From: Singulisphaera acidiphila DSM 18658
GTDB taxonomy: Bacteria; Planctomycetota; Planctomycetia; Isosphaerales; Isosphaeraceae
Direction of reading: 5' to 3'
Assembly (NCBI RefSeq): GCF_000242455.2
Contig: NC_019892.1
Location: 2,790,001-2,854,000, forward strand
Length of the DNA: 64,000 nt
Both the position numbers and the translations under genes were made by a program. Positions 45,214 through 55,600 of the stretch are shown here, one piece after another (position 1 is the first letter of the stretch; every line of letters begins with the position of its first letter). The notes beneath the pieces were generated by a model that was not told the DNA's origin, searched no databases, and saw nothing but the letters and a program-made list of their open reading frames with translations.

Positions 45214-46602
45214 TCATGAAAATATCTGAGAAATTGGCTTACCCGCGGCGATCGGCAAGGGGCGGCGGAGGGTGTCATAGACTTCGGTGGCCGGGTCGAT
45301 GCCAAGTGCCCAGAACATCGTGGCGGCGATGTCGTCGGGGGAGACGGGGTCGGAGGCTGGGTAGGCGCCGATCCGATCGCTCGAGCCGTAGATGGCTCCG
45401 GGGGTGATGCCACCCCCCGCGAAGAGGACGGTGTAGCACTGAGGCCAGTGGTCGCGGCCGTTGGCGCCGAACTTGGCGGTGTTGGAAATCTTCGGGGAAC
45501 GTCCGAACTCGCCCATCCAGACGATCAGGGTTTCGTCGAGCAGCCCTCGCGATTGCAGGTCATCGATCAAAGTGGGCACCGTCTGGTCAGTGATCGGCAG
45601 CAGGCCATCTTTGAGTTGGTTGAAGTTATCCCCATGCGTATCCCAACCTCCTTTGCCTCGGCCGCCGATCGTGTTGGAGTAATAGACTGTGACAAATCGC
45701 ACGCCGGTCTCGATCAGGCGACGAGCGAGGAGGCAACTCTGGCCATAGGTGGTCCGGCCATAGGCGTCGCGGAGCTTGTCCGGCTCGTTGGACAAGTCGA
45801 ACGCCTGCTTGACCTTGGGCGAAGCGAGCATGGTCAACGCACGATTATAAAATGCGTCGATGCCGCGTGCGGTGCCCGACCATTCGAGGAGTTCGCTTTG
45901 GGTGTCGATTATCCTCAGGAGGTTTCTCCGGTCGTCGAGCCGTGCCAGGGGCAGGCTCGAGGGGAGACTCAGCTCAGGCAAGCGGAAGTCGGGCGCAGCC
46001 GGATCTTGGCCAACGAAGAAGGGATCGAACGGCTTACCGAGGAAGCTGGCTGTTTGCCCAGGGGTGACGCTGCCATCGCGCAGGATGTGCGGGAACGACA
46101 TGAAGGTCGGGATTGCGGGATCATCCACCGGCTTGAGCTTGGCGACCGTGCTGCCGTAGGCGGGGTAGAGTTCCTGGGTGTCGCGGAGCCGGATGTCATC
46201 GAGCGGAGGCGTATGGCCGGTCAAACTGTAATATGTGGCTGAATTATGATTCTTCATCCGGTGATGGACCGAGCGCACCTGGGCGAACTTGCCGATCGTC
46301 TTCGCGAACCGAGGCAGGTGCTCGGTCAGCATGATCCCAGGTTGGTGTGATGCAATTGGCTTGAACTCTCCTCGAATACCGTCGGGGGCATCTGGCTTCA
46401 TGTCAAAGGTGTCGATGTGCGACGGGCCACCGAACTGGTGGAGGAAGATGACGTGCTTCGCTCTTGGAACATGCCCCTGCGACTCGGCCGCCCGCAAGAT
46501 CGTTGGGAGGCTCAGGCCAGCAAAGCCGGCCGTGCCGACCTTCAAAAGGCTTCGACGTGAGAGGCGGTCTGTCACGCGGTATTCCGGGCAGCCGTCGTTC
46601 AT
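45214..46602 (-). CDS. DUF1501 domain protein with Tat-like leader
   Basis: The protein has 462 residues from the ATG at 46602 (AAGGA about 9 bases upstream); the frame is open to 46713 but that extension lacks support. A twin-arginine-type leader (RLSRRSLLKVGTAGFAGLSL) is followed by the DUF1501 domain (HVIFLHQFGGPSHIDTFDMK, ...LIVWMGEFGRSPKI). This sulfatase-like alkaline-phosphatase-superfamily fold is abundant in planctomycetes, nearly always beside a DUF1549/DUF1553 gene, as here (46952-49534). The enzymatic role is not established; an exported enzyme acting on surface or polymer substrates is assumed. Confidence 0.93.
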   Translation of the reverse strand: MNDGCPEYRVTDRLSRRSLLKVGTAGFAGLSLPTILRAAESQGHVPRAKHVIFLHQFGGPSHIDTFDMKPDAPDGIRGEFKPIASHQPGIMLTEHLPRFAKTIGKFAQVRSVHHRMKNHNSATYYSLTGHTPPLDDIRLRDTQELYPAYGSTVAKLKPVDDPAIPTFMSFPHILRDGSVTPGQTASFLGKPFDPFFVGQDPAAPDFRLPELSLPSSLPLARLDDRRNLLRIIDTQSELLEWSGTARGIDAFYNRALTMLASPKVKQAFDLSNEPDKLRDAYGRTTYGQSCLLARRLIETGVRFVTVYYSNTIGGRGKGGWDTHGDNFNQLKDGLLPITDQTVPTLIDDLQSRGLLDETLIVWMGEFGRSPKISNTAKFGANGRDHWPQCYTVLFAGGGITPGAIYGSSDRIGAYPASDPVSPDDIAATMFWALGIDPATEVYDTLRRPLPIAAGKPISQIFS

Positions 46603-46951
46603 GAGTCGGTTCCTTTCCTCTCGGGCCGAGGTCATGCGATTGTTGTCTCGAGTCAGATTCGTTGCGTCTGCGTCATGCAGCCCTGAAGGGGCAATCGTCA
46701 GGGCCAACTCCAAGTTCTTGACGGTCGCCCTTTCAGGGCTGCAAAGCCATTCTCACTTGAACTCTCCCTGATTCCAGGGGGTGAACCCCCTGGCTACAGA
46801 CGGTCGCCCCTTCAGGGCTACAAAACAATCTTCATTTGAGATCTCCCTGATTCCGGAGGGGGACCCTTTAGCTACAGGTGACCGGCCCTTCGGGGCTACA
46901 GAATACGGACCCGACTTGCCTGGCCTCTCCTATCTACCGGACGGTCACCGT
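46603..46951. other. Spacer between DUF1501 and DUF1549 genes, mostly intergenic repeats
   Basis: These 349 bases lie between two - strand genes that normally form an operon. Most of the sequence is a repeat array (separate entry), with a short unique part near 46603-46670. Confidence 0.5.
46676..46908. repeat. Tandem intergenic repeats, about 79-bp unit, with hairpins
   Basis: Two diverged tandem copies (46721-46799 and 46800-46877) and a third partial copy (from 46878) share the pattern CGGTCGCCC(T/C)TTCAGGGCT(G/A)C, then TCTCCCTGATTCC, a G-rich/C-rich pair and GGCTACAG. Copy 1 contains a perfect stem at 46774-46793 (CCAGGGGGT / ACCCCCTGG). An inverted partial copy at 46677-46693 can pair with 46726-46742 (16 of 17 bases). 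Such 'agccctgaaagggcgacc'-type elements are a recognisable interspersed repeat of planctomycete genomes, as I recall them; this should be confirmed by search. Confidence 0.7.
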
Positions 46952-49534
46952 TCAATGTCTCAAGAGAAACTCTTTGCTGTTCAAGACAGCCCAGCACGCA
47001 TCTTCCCAGGCCTTGCGGTGATTTTGGGACGCATGCACATGCGCGAGCACAGCGTCACGTTCGGTGGCCGTCGGCTCGCGGCTGAGTGCGGCGAGGTAGA
47101 TTTCCGACACGATCGTTTTCTCTGACGCCCCTGACTTCATGAGCTTCCCGATTCGATTGTCCTCGGCCTCAAGAGCTCGCCGCACCGAGTCACCATTGAT
47201 GAGCTGGAAGGCCTGGGCCAGGGTGGTGGCATCCGATCGTTCGCACTCGCAAGTGAGTAGTCGATCGGGCTTGCCGAACGCCTTGAGGAATTTTCCTCCC
47301 ATGCGAGCGCCTGGCAACTGGACCGCCAGCATTCCCGGTGGAGTGCTCTCGAATCTCTCATGCGTATCGAGGGCCTGGCCGATCGCATCGAGGAGGACTT
47401 CGGCCGGGAGCAGACGAACTAATGAACGGGCAAAATTGGCTTCATCGTCCTGGTTGGAGGAGTTGGGCTTGGCGCTGAGTTGATACGTCGTCGACTTCAT
47501 GATCATGGCGACCAGGGGACGAAGGCGGGTCCCCTTCGCGATAAACTCCGCGGTCAAGGCGTCGAGCAGCGCTGAGTTCGATGGGGGATTCGAGTCGCGA
47601 AAGTCGTCTACGGGCTCAACGATGCCTCGGCCCATCAGGTGAAACCAGACCCGATTGGTCATGTTCCGTGCGAATTGCGGATTGTCGCGGGTCAGCCATG
47701 AGGCCAGGTCATCAAGAGCGTCCTGGTCGTTCCCCAGCGAGGGCTTGGGACCTCCCGGTGCTTTCGGTTTCATCGTCATGCCGGTACGAGGCTGGATCGT
47801 TTCGGCCTGGCCCGAGAGATAGACGACCTCATCGCCGTTGATTTCGTGCTTGTCAAGCATGTCTCGACGTTCGTTGTGCAGCTCCTTGCGCTGAACGTTG
47901 CCGAAATAGGCGGCCAAGCCGAAGTAGTCATCCTGAGTCCAGACGTCGAACGGATGGTTGTGGCAGCGAGCGCACTGGAGCCGGACACCCAGGAAGACCT
48001 GACCGACCGTCTCGGCGGCCGTCATCGGGTCGCGGTTCGTTCGATAAAAACTGGCAGGGGGATTCGCATAGGTTGACCCTTTGGCGGTCAGGATCCGTCG
48101 CGCGAATTCGTCGAGTGGCAGGTCGGCGGCAAACTGGTCACGAAGCCAGCGTTGAAAGACCCAGACCCCTTTCTCCCCCATGGTCTTCTCTTCGTTGCGG
48201 AGCAGGTCGGCCCACTTCAAGGCCCAGAAGTCCGCAAACTCAGGCAAGGAGAGCAGCCGATCGACCAGCCGGCCTCGTTTGTCGGCCTCATGGTCGGTCG
48301 CGAACGCCCGCGTTTCGTCGAGGGTGGGAAGCCGACCAACGGCGTCGAGATAGGCCCGCCGCAGGAAGACGGGGTCGTCGGTAAGTTCAGACGGATTGAT
48401 CCGAAGCGATTTCAGTTTCCGGAACGTGTGGGTGTCGACGATGTTACTGGTTGGCAACTCGCGCCAGGCGAAGTCGAGGCGATCGGCCAGGAACGCGAGC
48501 TGGCTGATTCCCCGCCCCCCAAGGTAACGAACGGCGATGGTCGTTTCGACGGGACGCCCGGCCTCGACCTTGCCGTCGGCAGTGACCGTCACACTGGTCG
48601 GATCGCTGACGTCGTAAGAGGCGAGACGAGTCACGTCGCGTCGGGTTCCATCGGAGAATTCGGCCGTCACAACGAGTTGCTGCTGCAACGCTTTGGGTGT
48701 GGAGATCCGCTCGGTCGGGAAAACATCGAGTCGAGCCAAGCGCGGGGCCGAGCTGAAATCGTCGCGGGCACCTCCGGCAAGCCAATCCAGCAGCACATGC
48801 TCTTCGGTCGACCCGCTTGGAAATCGCTGCCCCCCTTCGTGAGGCAAGCGCCCGGTAGGCTTTTGAATGATCAGGCTTTGCGAAGGGTCGAGCAAGTCGG
48901 TCCGGCGTCCCTGGGCGTCGTGGGTCAGTGAGAGCCAGTCAGCCGCCGGATCGTCGCCCCGAAGGCTAAGCCGGAACCCTCCTTTACCATTCAGGTTACC
49001 GTGGCATGCCCCCATGTTGCAGCCAGCCTTGGCGAGGAGCGCGACCACATCGAGTCGATAGCTGACCGACCGAACGACATCGATCTTTGAGACAAGAAGT
49101 GAGACGTCGACTTGCTTTCCATCAGCAATGACACGGAGATGTCCCGAACCGTCTGCAACGGGTGTGATCACACCCGAAGGGGTGACCCGTACAAAGCCAG
49201 GGGGATCGATCTGAAATTCGGCCGACCCGGTCAGGTCGCACGCCGTCCCGTCGGCGAAGGCGCCGGTGACGGCGACCTGCTGTCGTGAGTTCGCTCCGCT
49301 CAGAATGATCTGGGGGGGCTCGACCTTGATTCGCGAAGGGTGCGAATCCGCCTGAACCGATTGAGCGGTAAGCCCGAAGAAGAGTGAGAAGGCCAATCCA
49401 ACCTGGCCTGCGAGATCCGTGGTTCTTCGGATCGAGATGGTCAACGGAGGGTCCCTCGCTGGGAGCGATGGAATCAGGGTCTCCGCATGGCTGTTGCGGG
49501 CGAGCCGGCGGAGTATTGGCGGGATTCTTCTCAC
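46952..49534 (-). CDS. DUF1549/DUF1553 domain protein with Ig-like domains and CxxCH motif
   Basis: The protein has 860 residues from a GTG at 49534; a TTG at 49444 (GAGGG upstream), giving a cleaner signal peptide (LAGQVGLAFSLFFGLTAQSV), is an alternative. Bacterial Ig-like segments at about 65-150 precede GCNMGACHGNLNGKGGF, the conserved motif of this family. DUF1549 follows at about 355-560 (HTFRKLKSLRINPSELTDD ... FADFWALKWADLLRNEE), ending with QCARCHNHPFDVW, a CxxCH haem-like site. DUF1553 spans about 600-850 (FARNMTNRVWFHLMGRGIVEP). It is the usual partner of DUF1501 and is probably envelope-located. Confidence 0.93.
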   Translation of the reverse strand: MRRIPPILRRLARNSHAETLIPSLPARDPPLTISIRRTTDLAGQVGLAFSLFFGLTAQSVQADSHPSRIKVEPPQIILSGANSRQQVAVTGAFADGTACDLTGSAEFQIDPPGFVRVTPSGVITPVADGSGHLRVIADGKQVDVSLLVSKIDVVRSVSYRLDVVALLAKAGCNMGACHGNLNGKGGFRLSLRGDDPAADWLSLTHDAQGRRTDLLDPSQSLIIQKPTGRLPHEGGQRFPSGSTEEHVLLDWLAGGARDDFSSAPRLARLDVFPTERISTPKALQQQLVVTAEFSDGTRRDVTRLASYDVSDPTSVTVTADGKVEAGRPVETTIAVRYLGGRGISQLAFLADRLDFAWRELPTSNIVDTHTFRKLKSLRINPSELTDDPVFLRRAYLDAVGRLPTLDETRAFATDHEADKRGRLVDRLLSLPEFADFWALKWADLLRNEEKTMGEKGVWVFQRWLRDQFAADLPLDEFARRILTAKGSTYANPPASFYRTNRDPMTAAETVGQVFLGVRLQCARCHNHPFDVWTQDDYFGLAAYFGNVQRKELHNERRDMLDKHEINGDEVVYLSGQAETIQPRTGMTMKPKAPGGPKPSLGNDQDALDDLASWLTRDNPQFARNMTNRVWFHLMGRGIVEPVDDFRDSNPPSNSALLDALTAEFIAKGTRLRPLVAMIMKSTTYQLSAKPNSSNQDDEANFARSLVRLLPAEVLLDAIGQALDTHERFESTPPGMLAVQLPGARMGGKFLKAFGKPDRLLTCECERSDATTLAQAFQLINGDSVRRALEAEDNRIGKLMKSGASEKTIVSEIYLAALSREPTATERDAVLAHVHASQNHRKAWEDACWAVLNSKEFLLRH

Positions 49535-49634
49535 AACACTAAACCGGCTTTGGCCGGGTCGTCAAGCGCAAGGAACGGGCGGCCCGAATGGGCCGCCCGT
49601 TCCTCGTCGACGTCTTGTGAGCGTTCGATCTGAA

Positions 49635-52600
49635 TCAACGATTGCGTCTTGCGAACAGGCGGGCGGCGAGCCGAGCCTTGGCCTTGGTGGGTGCCTTGGC
49701 CGGAGGCGGGGTCACCACCGTGGGGGTGGGCACGGGAGCGACCGGCTGGCTCGTCGTCTGGGTTGATACCTGGGTCGGCACCGTCGCGGCCTTGATTTCC
49801 GGGGTGTTTACCTTGAAGGAGTCGGCGAACCCAAGGCTCGAGGCGCCGGTCCGGCTCTTGACCGCCCCTGCCGGGATGGAGAGGTTCACGGTCCCGGTGA
49901 ACTTGTAGCCCCCTGTGAGGTTGAAGCGGACGGTCTGCTCGTCGATCCAGGTCAGGCTCTCCGCCTTGGCCGGAACGATGTTATTCAGGCCGCTGCCCGA
50001 GATCACGAGGTCGTTGGGGGTCACCGAGTTCCGATCGACGGGGCCGGAGAAGGCCACGATGATCGACTTGGGTCCTTCGGTGAAGGTGATGCCGGCCGCT
50101 TGGACCGCACCACCGGGGGCCACCGAGGTGGTGACGATCCGGAATGCTCCGCCCACCGGGATCCCGCCGAGTCCTTGGAATTCGAAGGCCCCCACATCGG
50201 ACAGAGGTCCGGTGTTCGGGAACCCCTTCCCAGGGATGTCGACCCGGGTCCGGTTGAGGAAGTCTCGCGTCGGGGCCACGGCGTCGTTACCGCCGTCGAT
50301 GGCCGCCGAGGCGTAGGTCAGGCCGAAGTTGGCGTCGATGAAGAACGCAGCCGGCCCATCGCTGCCCGGCCGAGGATCACGAGGCGAGATGAAAGCGGGG
50401 TCACCCGTATAGTTGCCGAGGCTGGCAGTGGTCGGCACCGTACCGATCTTCGACTTGTCGAAGCCGTTCCCGATGTTGAATCCCGAGTAGCGGGCTTCGG
50501 TGGCCGAGTCCGTGCCATTGCCCGAGAACAGGTTGTTCTTCACGACCAACTTGTTCGCAGTGGTGGCGTAGATCCCGGCCCCGCTCCGTCCGAGCGTCTG
50601 ATCGTGGTTCTGCCAGAAGATGTTGTTGTAGAGCTGAGCCATGATCGGCGAGCCAGCCGTGACATTCGCAAGCACACCGAACGAGTTGAACGCGAACGTG
50701 TTGTTGACGATGTTGGCAAGCCCGTTCGCCGGCAACACGGTGGTCCCGCCAATGTCATTGAGCAAGAGACCGGTCGCATTGCCGATGAACCCGTTGCTCT
50801 CGATCCGAGGAGTGACGGCGAAGGCACCGGAGGTTTCGATCGCGACCCCGAAGCCCGCGTCGACGAAGTAGTTCCGGGTGACCAGCACGTTCGAGTTGTT
50901 GAGCCGCAGGCCGACCGACGAGACGTCGAGGGCACCAAGTGCGGGGTCGCCCAGGAGTGGGCTGGCAATCGTGAACCCTGAGATCTCGGTATCGAGCCCC
51001 GGAACGCTGAAGAGGCCCACGGCCGACACCGTGGTGTTCGTCGCTCCGGATGGAGCACGAATGATCGTCGTGAGCGGGTTGCCCATGACACGGTTCGTGT
51101 TCGTGCTCGACTGATCGGCCGAGACCAGCCGGACCAGGGACTTCAGCGAGACGTTCTCGGTGTAGACCCCGGGGAGTACGGCGACCACGTCTCCCTGGAC
51201 GGCCGCAGCCATCCCGAGCGAAATGGTCGTGTACGGATTCGCTCGCGATCCCTTCGTCGCCGAGGGATCGGTGATGTAGTTTCCGGCCCCGACATAGAGT
51301 GTGTTCGAGGCCGACGTGTTGAAGACCACGTAGTCGAAGGTGTAATCCGCCCCGCCGATGCCGTTGGCTCCTCCGAGTGGGTTGCCGGCGATATCGATGA
51401 TCGGCCCCGCCCCCGTCCCCTTGATGGTGACGCGGTAAAGGTCGTTCGCGAGGGCACCGCTGATCGTGAAGGTGATCCGCTCGGCCCCTTTTCCTCCGGT
51501 CTTGAGCGGAGTGATCCCGATCGTCTGCCAGTCGATCGGAATGGCGATGTCGTCTGCGGTGCCGAAGACCTGGTCAGGGCCAGCCGCGGTTACCAACAGC
51601 GTATTGACGTTGAGGCTCGCCGGAGTGACGTTCTTGTCGACAATGAACGAGAAGGTCACTTTCCCCGTCGTGGGATCGGGCGTGAGCAGAGAGCCCGCGT
51701 TCGGGCTGAACGAGGTGAGCTTCGGCCCGGTCGTGTCGACCACAAACCCGGTGTAGGACGGGTTTGACGTCGCACCGCTGCTGACGACCCGCACCCGGGC
51801 GATCGAATAGCTCGTATCGTCCTGGCTCAGGTTCGCATTCAGGAACGTGTTGGCGACCGACCTGAGGATCCCGTCGGGGCCCACGGTATAGCTCGAGTCG
51901 ATAAGCCCTGTCGTGTTGTTGACCAGGCCGGTGCTGGCCCCGTCGACTCCCACGGTCACGACGAAGGTGCCAAGCGCGTCGGTGAGGGCCGTTCCGGCAT
52001 TCATCCGATCGAAAATGCCATCGCCCTTGGTCGAAATGTCAAGGACGACCGTCTGCCCTTGGATCGGGTTGATGGCCGGCTGCGAGACGGTGATCGCCCC
52101 GGTGAAGCTTGGCAGAGTGTTGTAGGTGATGTAGTCGCGAACGTTGGTGTCGCTGGTTGAGGCGAGTACGAAGCTGTTCGGTGCAATCTGGGCCGACTGG
52201 GTGTTGACGGTGAAGTTCAGGAAGAAGTTCCCGCTCGGGAAACCGTCACCCGAGGGCAGCGGCAACTGCGGGTTGTTCGGGTCGTCGTTCTTCGTGTTCT
52301 CACCGTCGAGTGCGGCCCCTTGGGGGTCACGGAGGACGTTGGCTCCACTGCCGAGGAGGTGGATCCGGTACGCATCGTCAGCCAGCACCACACCCGCGTC
52401 AGCCAGGTGAACGGTCAAGATCCTTGTGGACGGGTTAAACGAGAGCTTGCCCGAGAGGTCAATGAACGTGTCGCCCGCGCTGTTGCCGTTGCCGAAGATC
52501 CCGTCTCCGCCTGAAGCCTGGAGCAGCACCGACTTGTTGGTCAGGGTGCTGGGATCGAGGTTGTTGTTGAGTTGGAAGTCAATCGTGAGTGGGGTCGAGT

Positions 52601-55600
52601 TGCTTCGGGCTGAGCCGCCGACATTGTAGAAGTTGGAGGTCACAACCCCGCTGGGCGTCCTGGTCGTGGCCGTTACCGCAACGACCTTGGGGGGATTGAA
52701 GACGCGATACTCGTACGCACCGATATCCAGGGAGGTGTTGGAGCCGAATCCTGTATTCGGGACGTTTGGATCGTCAAGGCGCTGGAAACCGAGCGCGTCG
52801 AGCACCCCGACGACCGGGGCGTAATTATAAGTGCTCCCGTTCGAGGCGGGTCCGGAGACGCCCGTCGGATCGGTCGTGAGAACAGGAACCCACTGATCGA
52901 AGAACTTGCGGCTCTGGTAGCTACGGCCGGGAAGGAGAACGAGCTTCCGTGGATCCTGAATGTTTCCGTTGCCCCCAACCGGATTGCTTCGGCCCGGCGA
53001 CGCCGGGAAGGTCAGGGAAGCCGGGTCGGTCCGGATGCTCACAGATGTCGGTGCAATGCCATTCGGCCCTTGGACCGTGACCTGCGTGACGGTCGGGAAG
53101 ATCGCGTCACCTGCGGGAAGAGGGCCGATCTCGCTTCGCGACGCATCAATGGCCGCGGAGTTAGGGCCAAGCTGGAAGTTGAGGTTCGCTGGATCGCGGA
53201 AATCAGGATCGCCGATGATGGCCCCTGTATTCCCAATAAATCCGGAACCAGTGATATCGAGATCGCCCCCAGTGTTTTGCCAGAACAGGTTGTACTGAGC
53301 CTGGCTTCCATCCGCCAACCCTTCAGATTGGATAGCCTTGGTCGTTGAGTTGGCGAAGATATTGTTCATCGCCAACCACGAGACATGATTGAGAGTGCCT
53401 TGTCCCCTGGGCCCGTATCCAATGGTGTGCAATCCGATTGGATTGTTATAGAAGGTGTTGTTCAACAAGATGATATTCGTTGGGCTATTTGATCGCGCAG
53501 GAGAGACATTGTCGGAGTGGGCCTCCACGCCCACCGCAGAGTTGGAGATGGTATTCCCATACATGAACAACGTGACACCCTGACCGCGTTGAGTGGTGAC
53601 GGTGTCTCGAATGACGGGGAAGAACGTACCTGGGTTCGGGCTGGCAAGGCTCGAAACGTCTCGGATCAGGGCATTGGCGCTGTTGGCATGGGCGAAGACA
53701 GCAGCCTCGGAGAAGTAGGCGAGGTTCGAGTTCGAGATCGTCATCGCTTGCGCTGAATTGAACTGGGTCAGAGGCGTGAGACCAAGTTTTTGCGAGGCGA
53801 AATTCCCCTCCGTTGCGTTAGCAACGTCGATGATTCCTCCCCCCTGGATCTCGATCCGAGTCATATAGCGGATGTCAGCGTTGTCAATCAGGTTGCCGTC
53901 GCGGGGATCGAACAGGTTGTAGTCGGTCAGCGAGTTGCCGCCGAAATAGATGTTGCCACCATCACCCGGGGCCGGTGCTTTCAGATCGCGGGTGGGGAAG
54001 AGTACATCCCTGTTATAGATATTGAACATGTTCACGCCACGCACCGTCTTGCCGACAGAGCCGTCGCGGAGTGAAGTGAGGACCACGGGGACGCGCTGCT
54101 GGCCCGTCGATTCGTTGCCCGGGATACCAACGAAGCGAATCTGGCTACCCGAACCGGAGTCGACCACTCCCCCGCTGTAATCAGTGGGAGGATCCACGCC
54201 ATTGTCGACGCCGACAACGAATCCTGCACCCACGTTCGTGCCAGAGCTGTTGGTTGCGGCCACGCCAACCGAGCCGAAGACGCCTAGGCCGGCGCTCCAG
54301 GGGGCGTAGTCGCTCATCAGTTTGACCAAGGCGGTTTCACCGGGCCGGCCGATCCTGGTACCGTCGGCCAGGAGCGTATCGGGCAGAGCGCTCTGCACGG
54401 TAAGGGTAATGTGCGGCTTTCTTTCTTCTACAAACTTGGTCGGATCGGGGAGGGGGGCCGTGATGTTGTTGGAGCGGAAGCTGTCATTGTCTCCGGCGAG
54501 AATGACAGAGCCTCGAAGAACATAGGTCAGGTCGGTACTATCCCAGACCGAGTTAACCGTGAGGTTGGTGTAGCCCGCTCCGTAAGTGCTCTCAACTCGG
54601 CGAATCGGTTGGTTGGGGTTTGTCACCACCTGGAAGGTGGAACTGGTGACCACGGCCATACCGTCGATATCGTTCCGCTGCATGACGTTGCCGCGGAAGT
54701 AGGGATGGCCCGAGAGTAACGGCCGAATCGCGTCGCCTGCCATCAGCCCGTTGGGCTCGATTTGCATCGCCGCATCGAGATTGTCGAAGAAGTCGTTATT
54801 CGTCACCATCACGTGGGTGCCGAGTTCGGTGACCGGCGTCCCGTCGGCCGTGAACCCACGCGGCGTCACCAGGGGCGTGTCATTGGTGATGAAGGCCAAT
54901 ACCGACTGGTTCGGCACGCTGATTTCCGGGCCGTTGACCAAACCACCGCCGTAGCGGAACTCGGCTCGGTTGACCACTCCCACCGCACCCGACTGGTACG
55001 AGACGCTTCCCCACCGGGCCAAGGCCGGCACATTTCCGGGCGAAGGCTGATTGGCCCCGCTGGAATTGCCCGAGTCGATGGCCGGGACAATGACCGTAGT
55101 CTGTTGGGTAGACGGATCGAAATAGGAAGTCGAGGCCGTGTTGTCATAGAGCGAGGTGAAGAGAACCTTCGCGTCATCAGCAGAGTTAGGCTTGAAACCG
55201 GGAGAGTTCGGGCTGATGTTATGATCGGCATCGAACTGATTGATATAAGTTCGACTACCGATATTCATGCTCGCCGCGTTGTTCACGACGGCAATGCCTG
55301 CACCGCGCTGCGACTTGACCATCATGCCCGGCTGGATGTAGAGCCGCGAGCCGACGAATGAAGTCTGGCCTCCCGTATCCTGGAGGAGTTGTTGCCCGAC
55401 CAGGAGTTGCGAGACCAGGATGATGGGCAAGGGATCGTCGAAGACGAAGTTACGCGTTCCCCCCAGCGACGCGGGGTTGTCGGGATAGAGAATCGCGTCG
55501 GACTGCTGCGCCACGCCCGAGGAATCAGCCCGGACGAGGATGCCGTTGAGGCTGTTCTGCGTGGTGGTGGTACGACGGATCAGCGGACCGCGGGCGATAT

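Noticed and set aside
44897..45413. - strand frames between the DUF1501 gene and the IS630 remnant
   Set aside because: One frame is a continuation across the end of DUF1501 without its own start, and the HTH-like transposase sequence lies in a different frame.
46603..46713. 37-codon N-terminal extension of the DUF1501 protein
   Set aside because: The Tat-type leader and a ribosome binding site place the start at 46602.
46676..46908. Repeat array considered as CRISPR
   Set aside because: Units are about 79 bp, adjacent without spacers and diverged; no cas gene is present.
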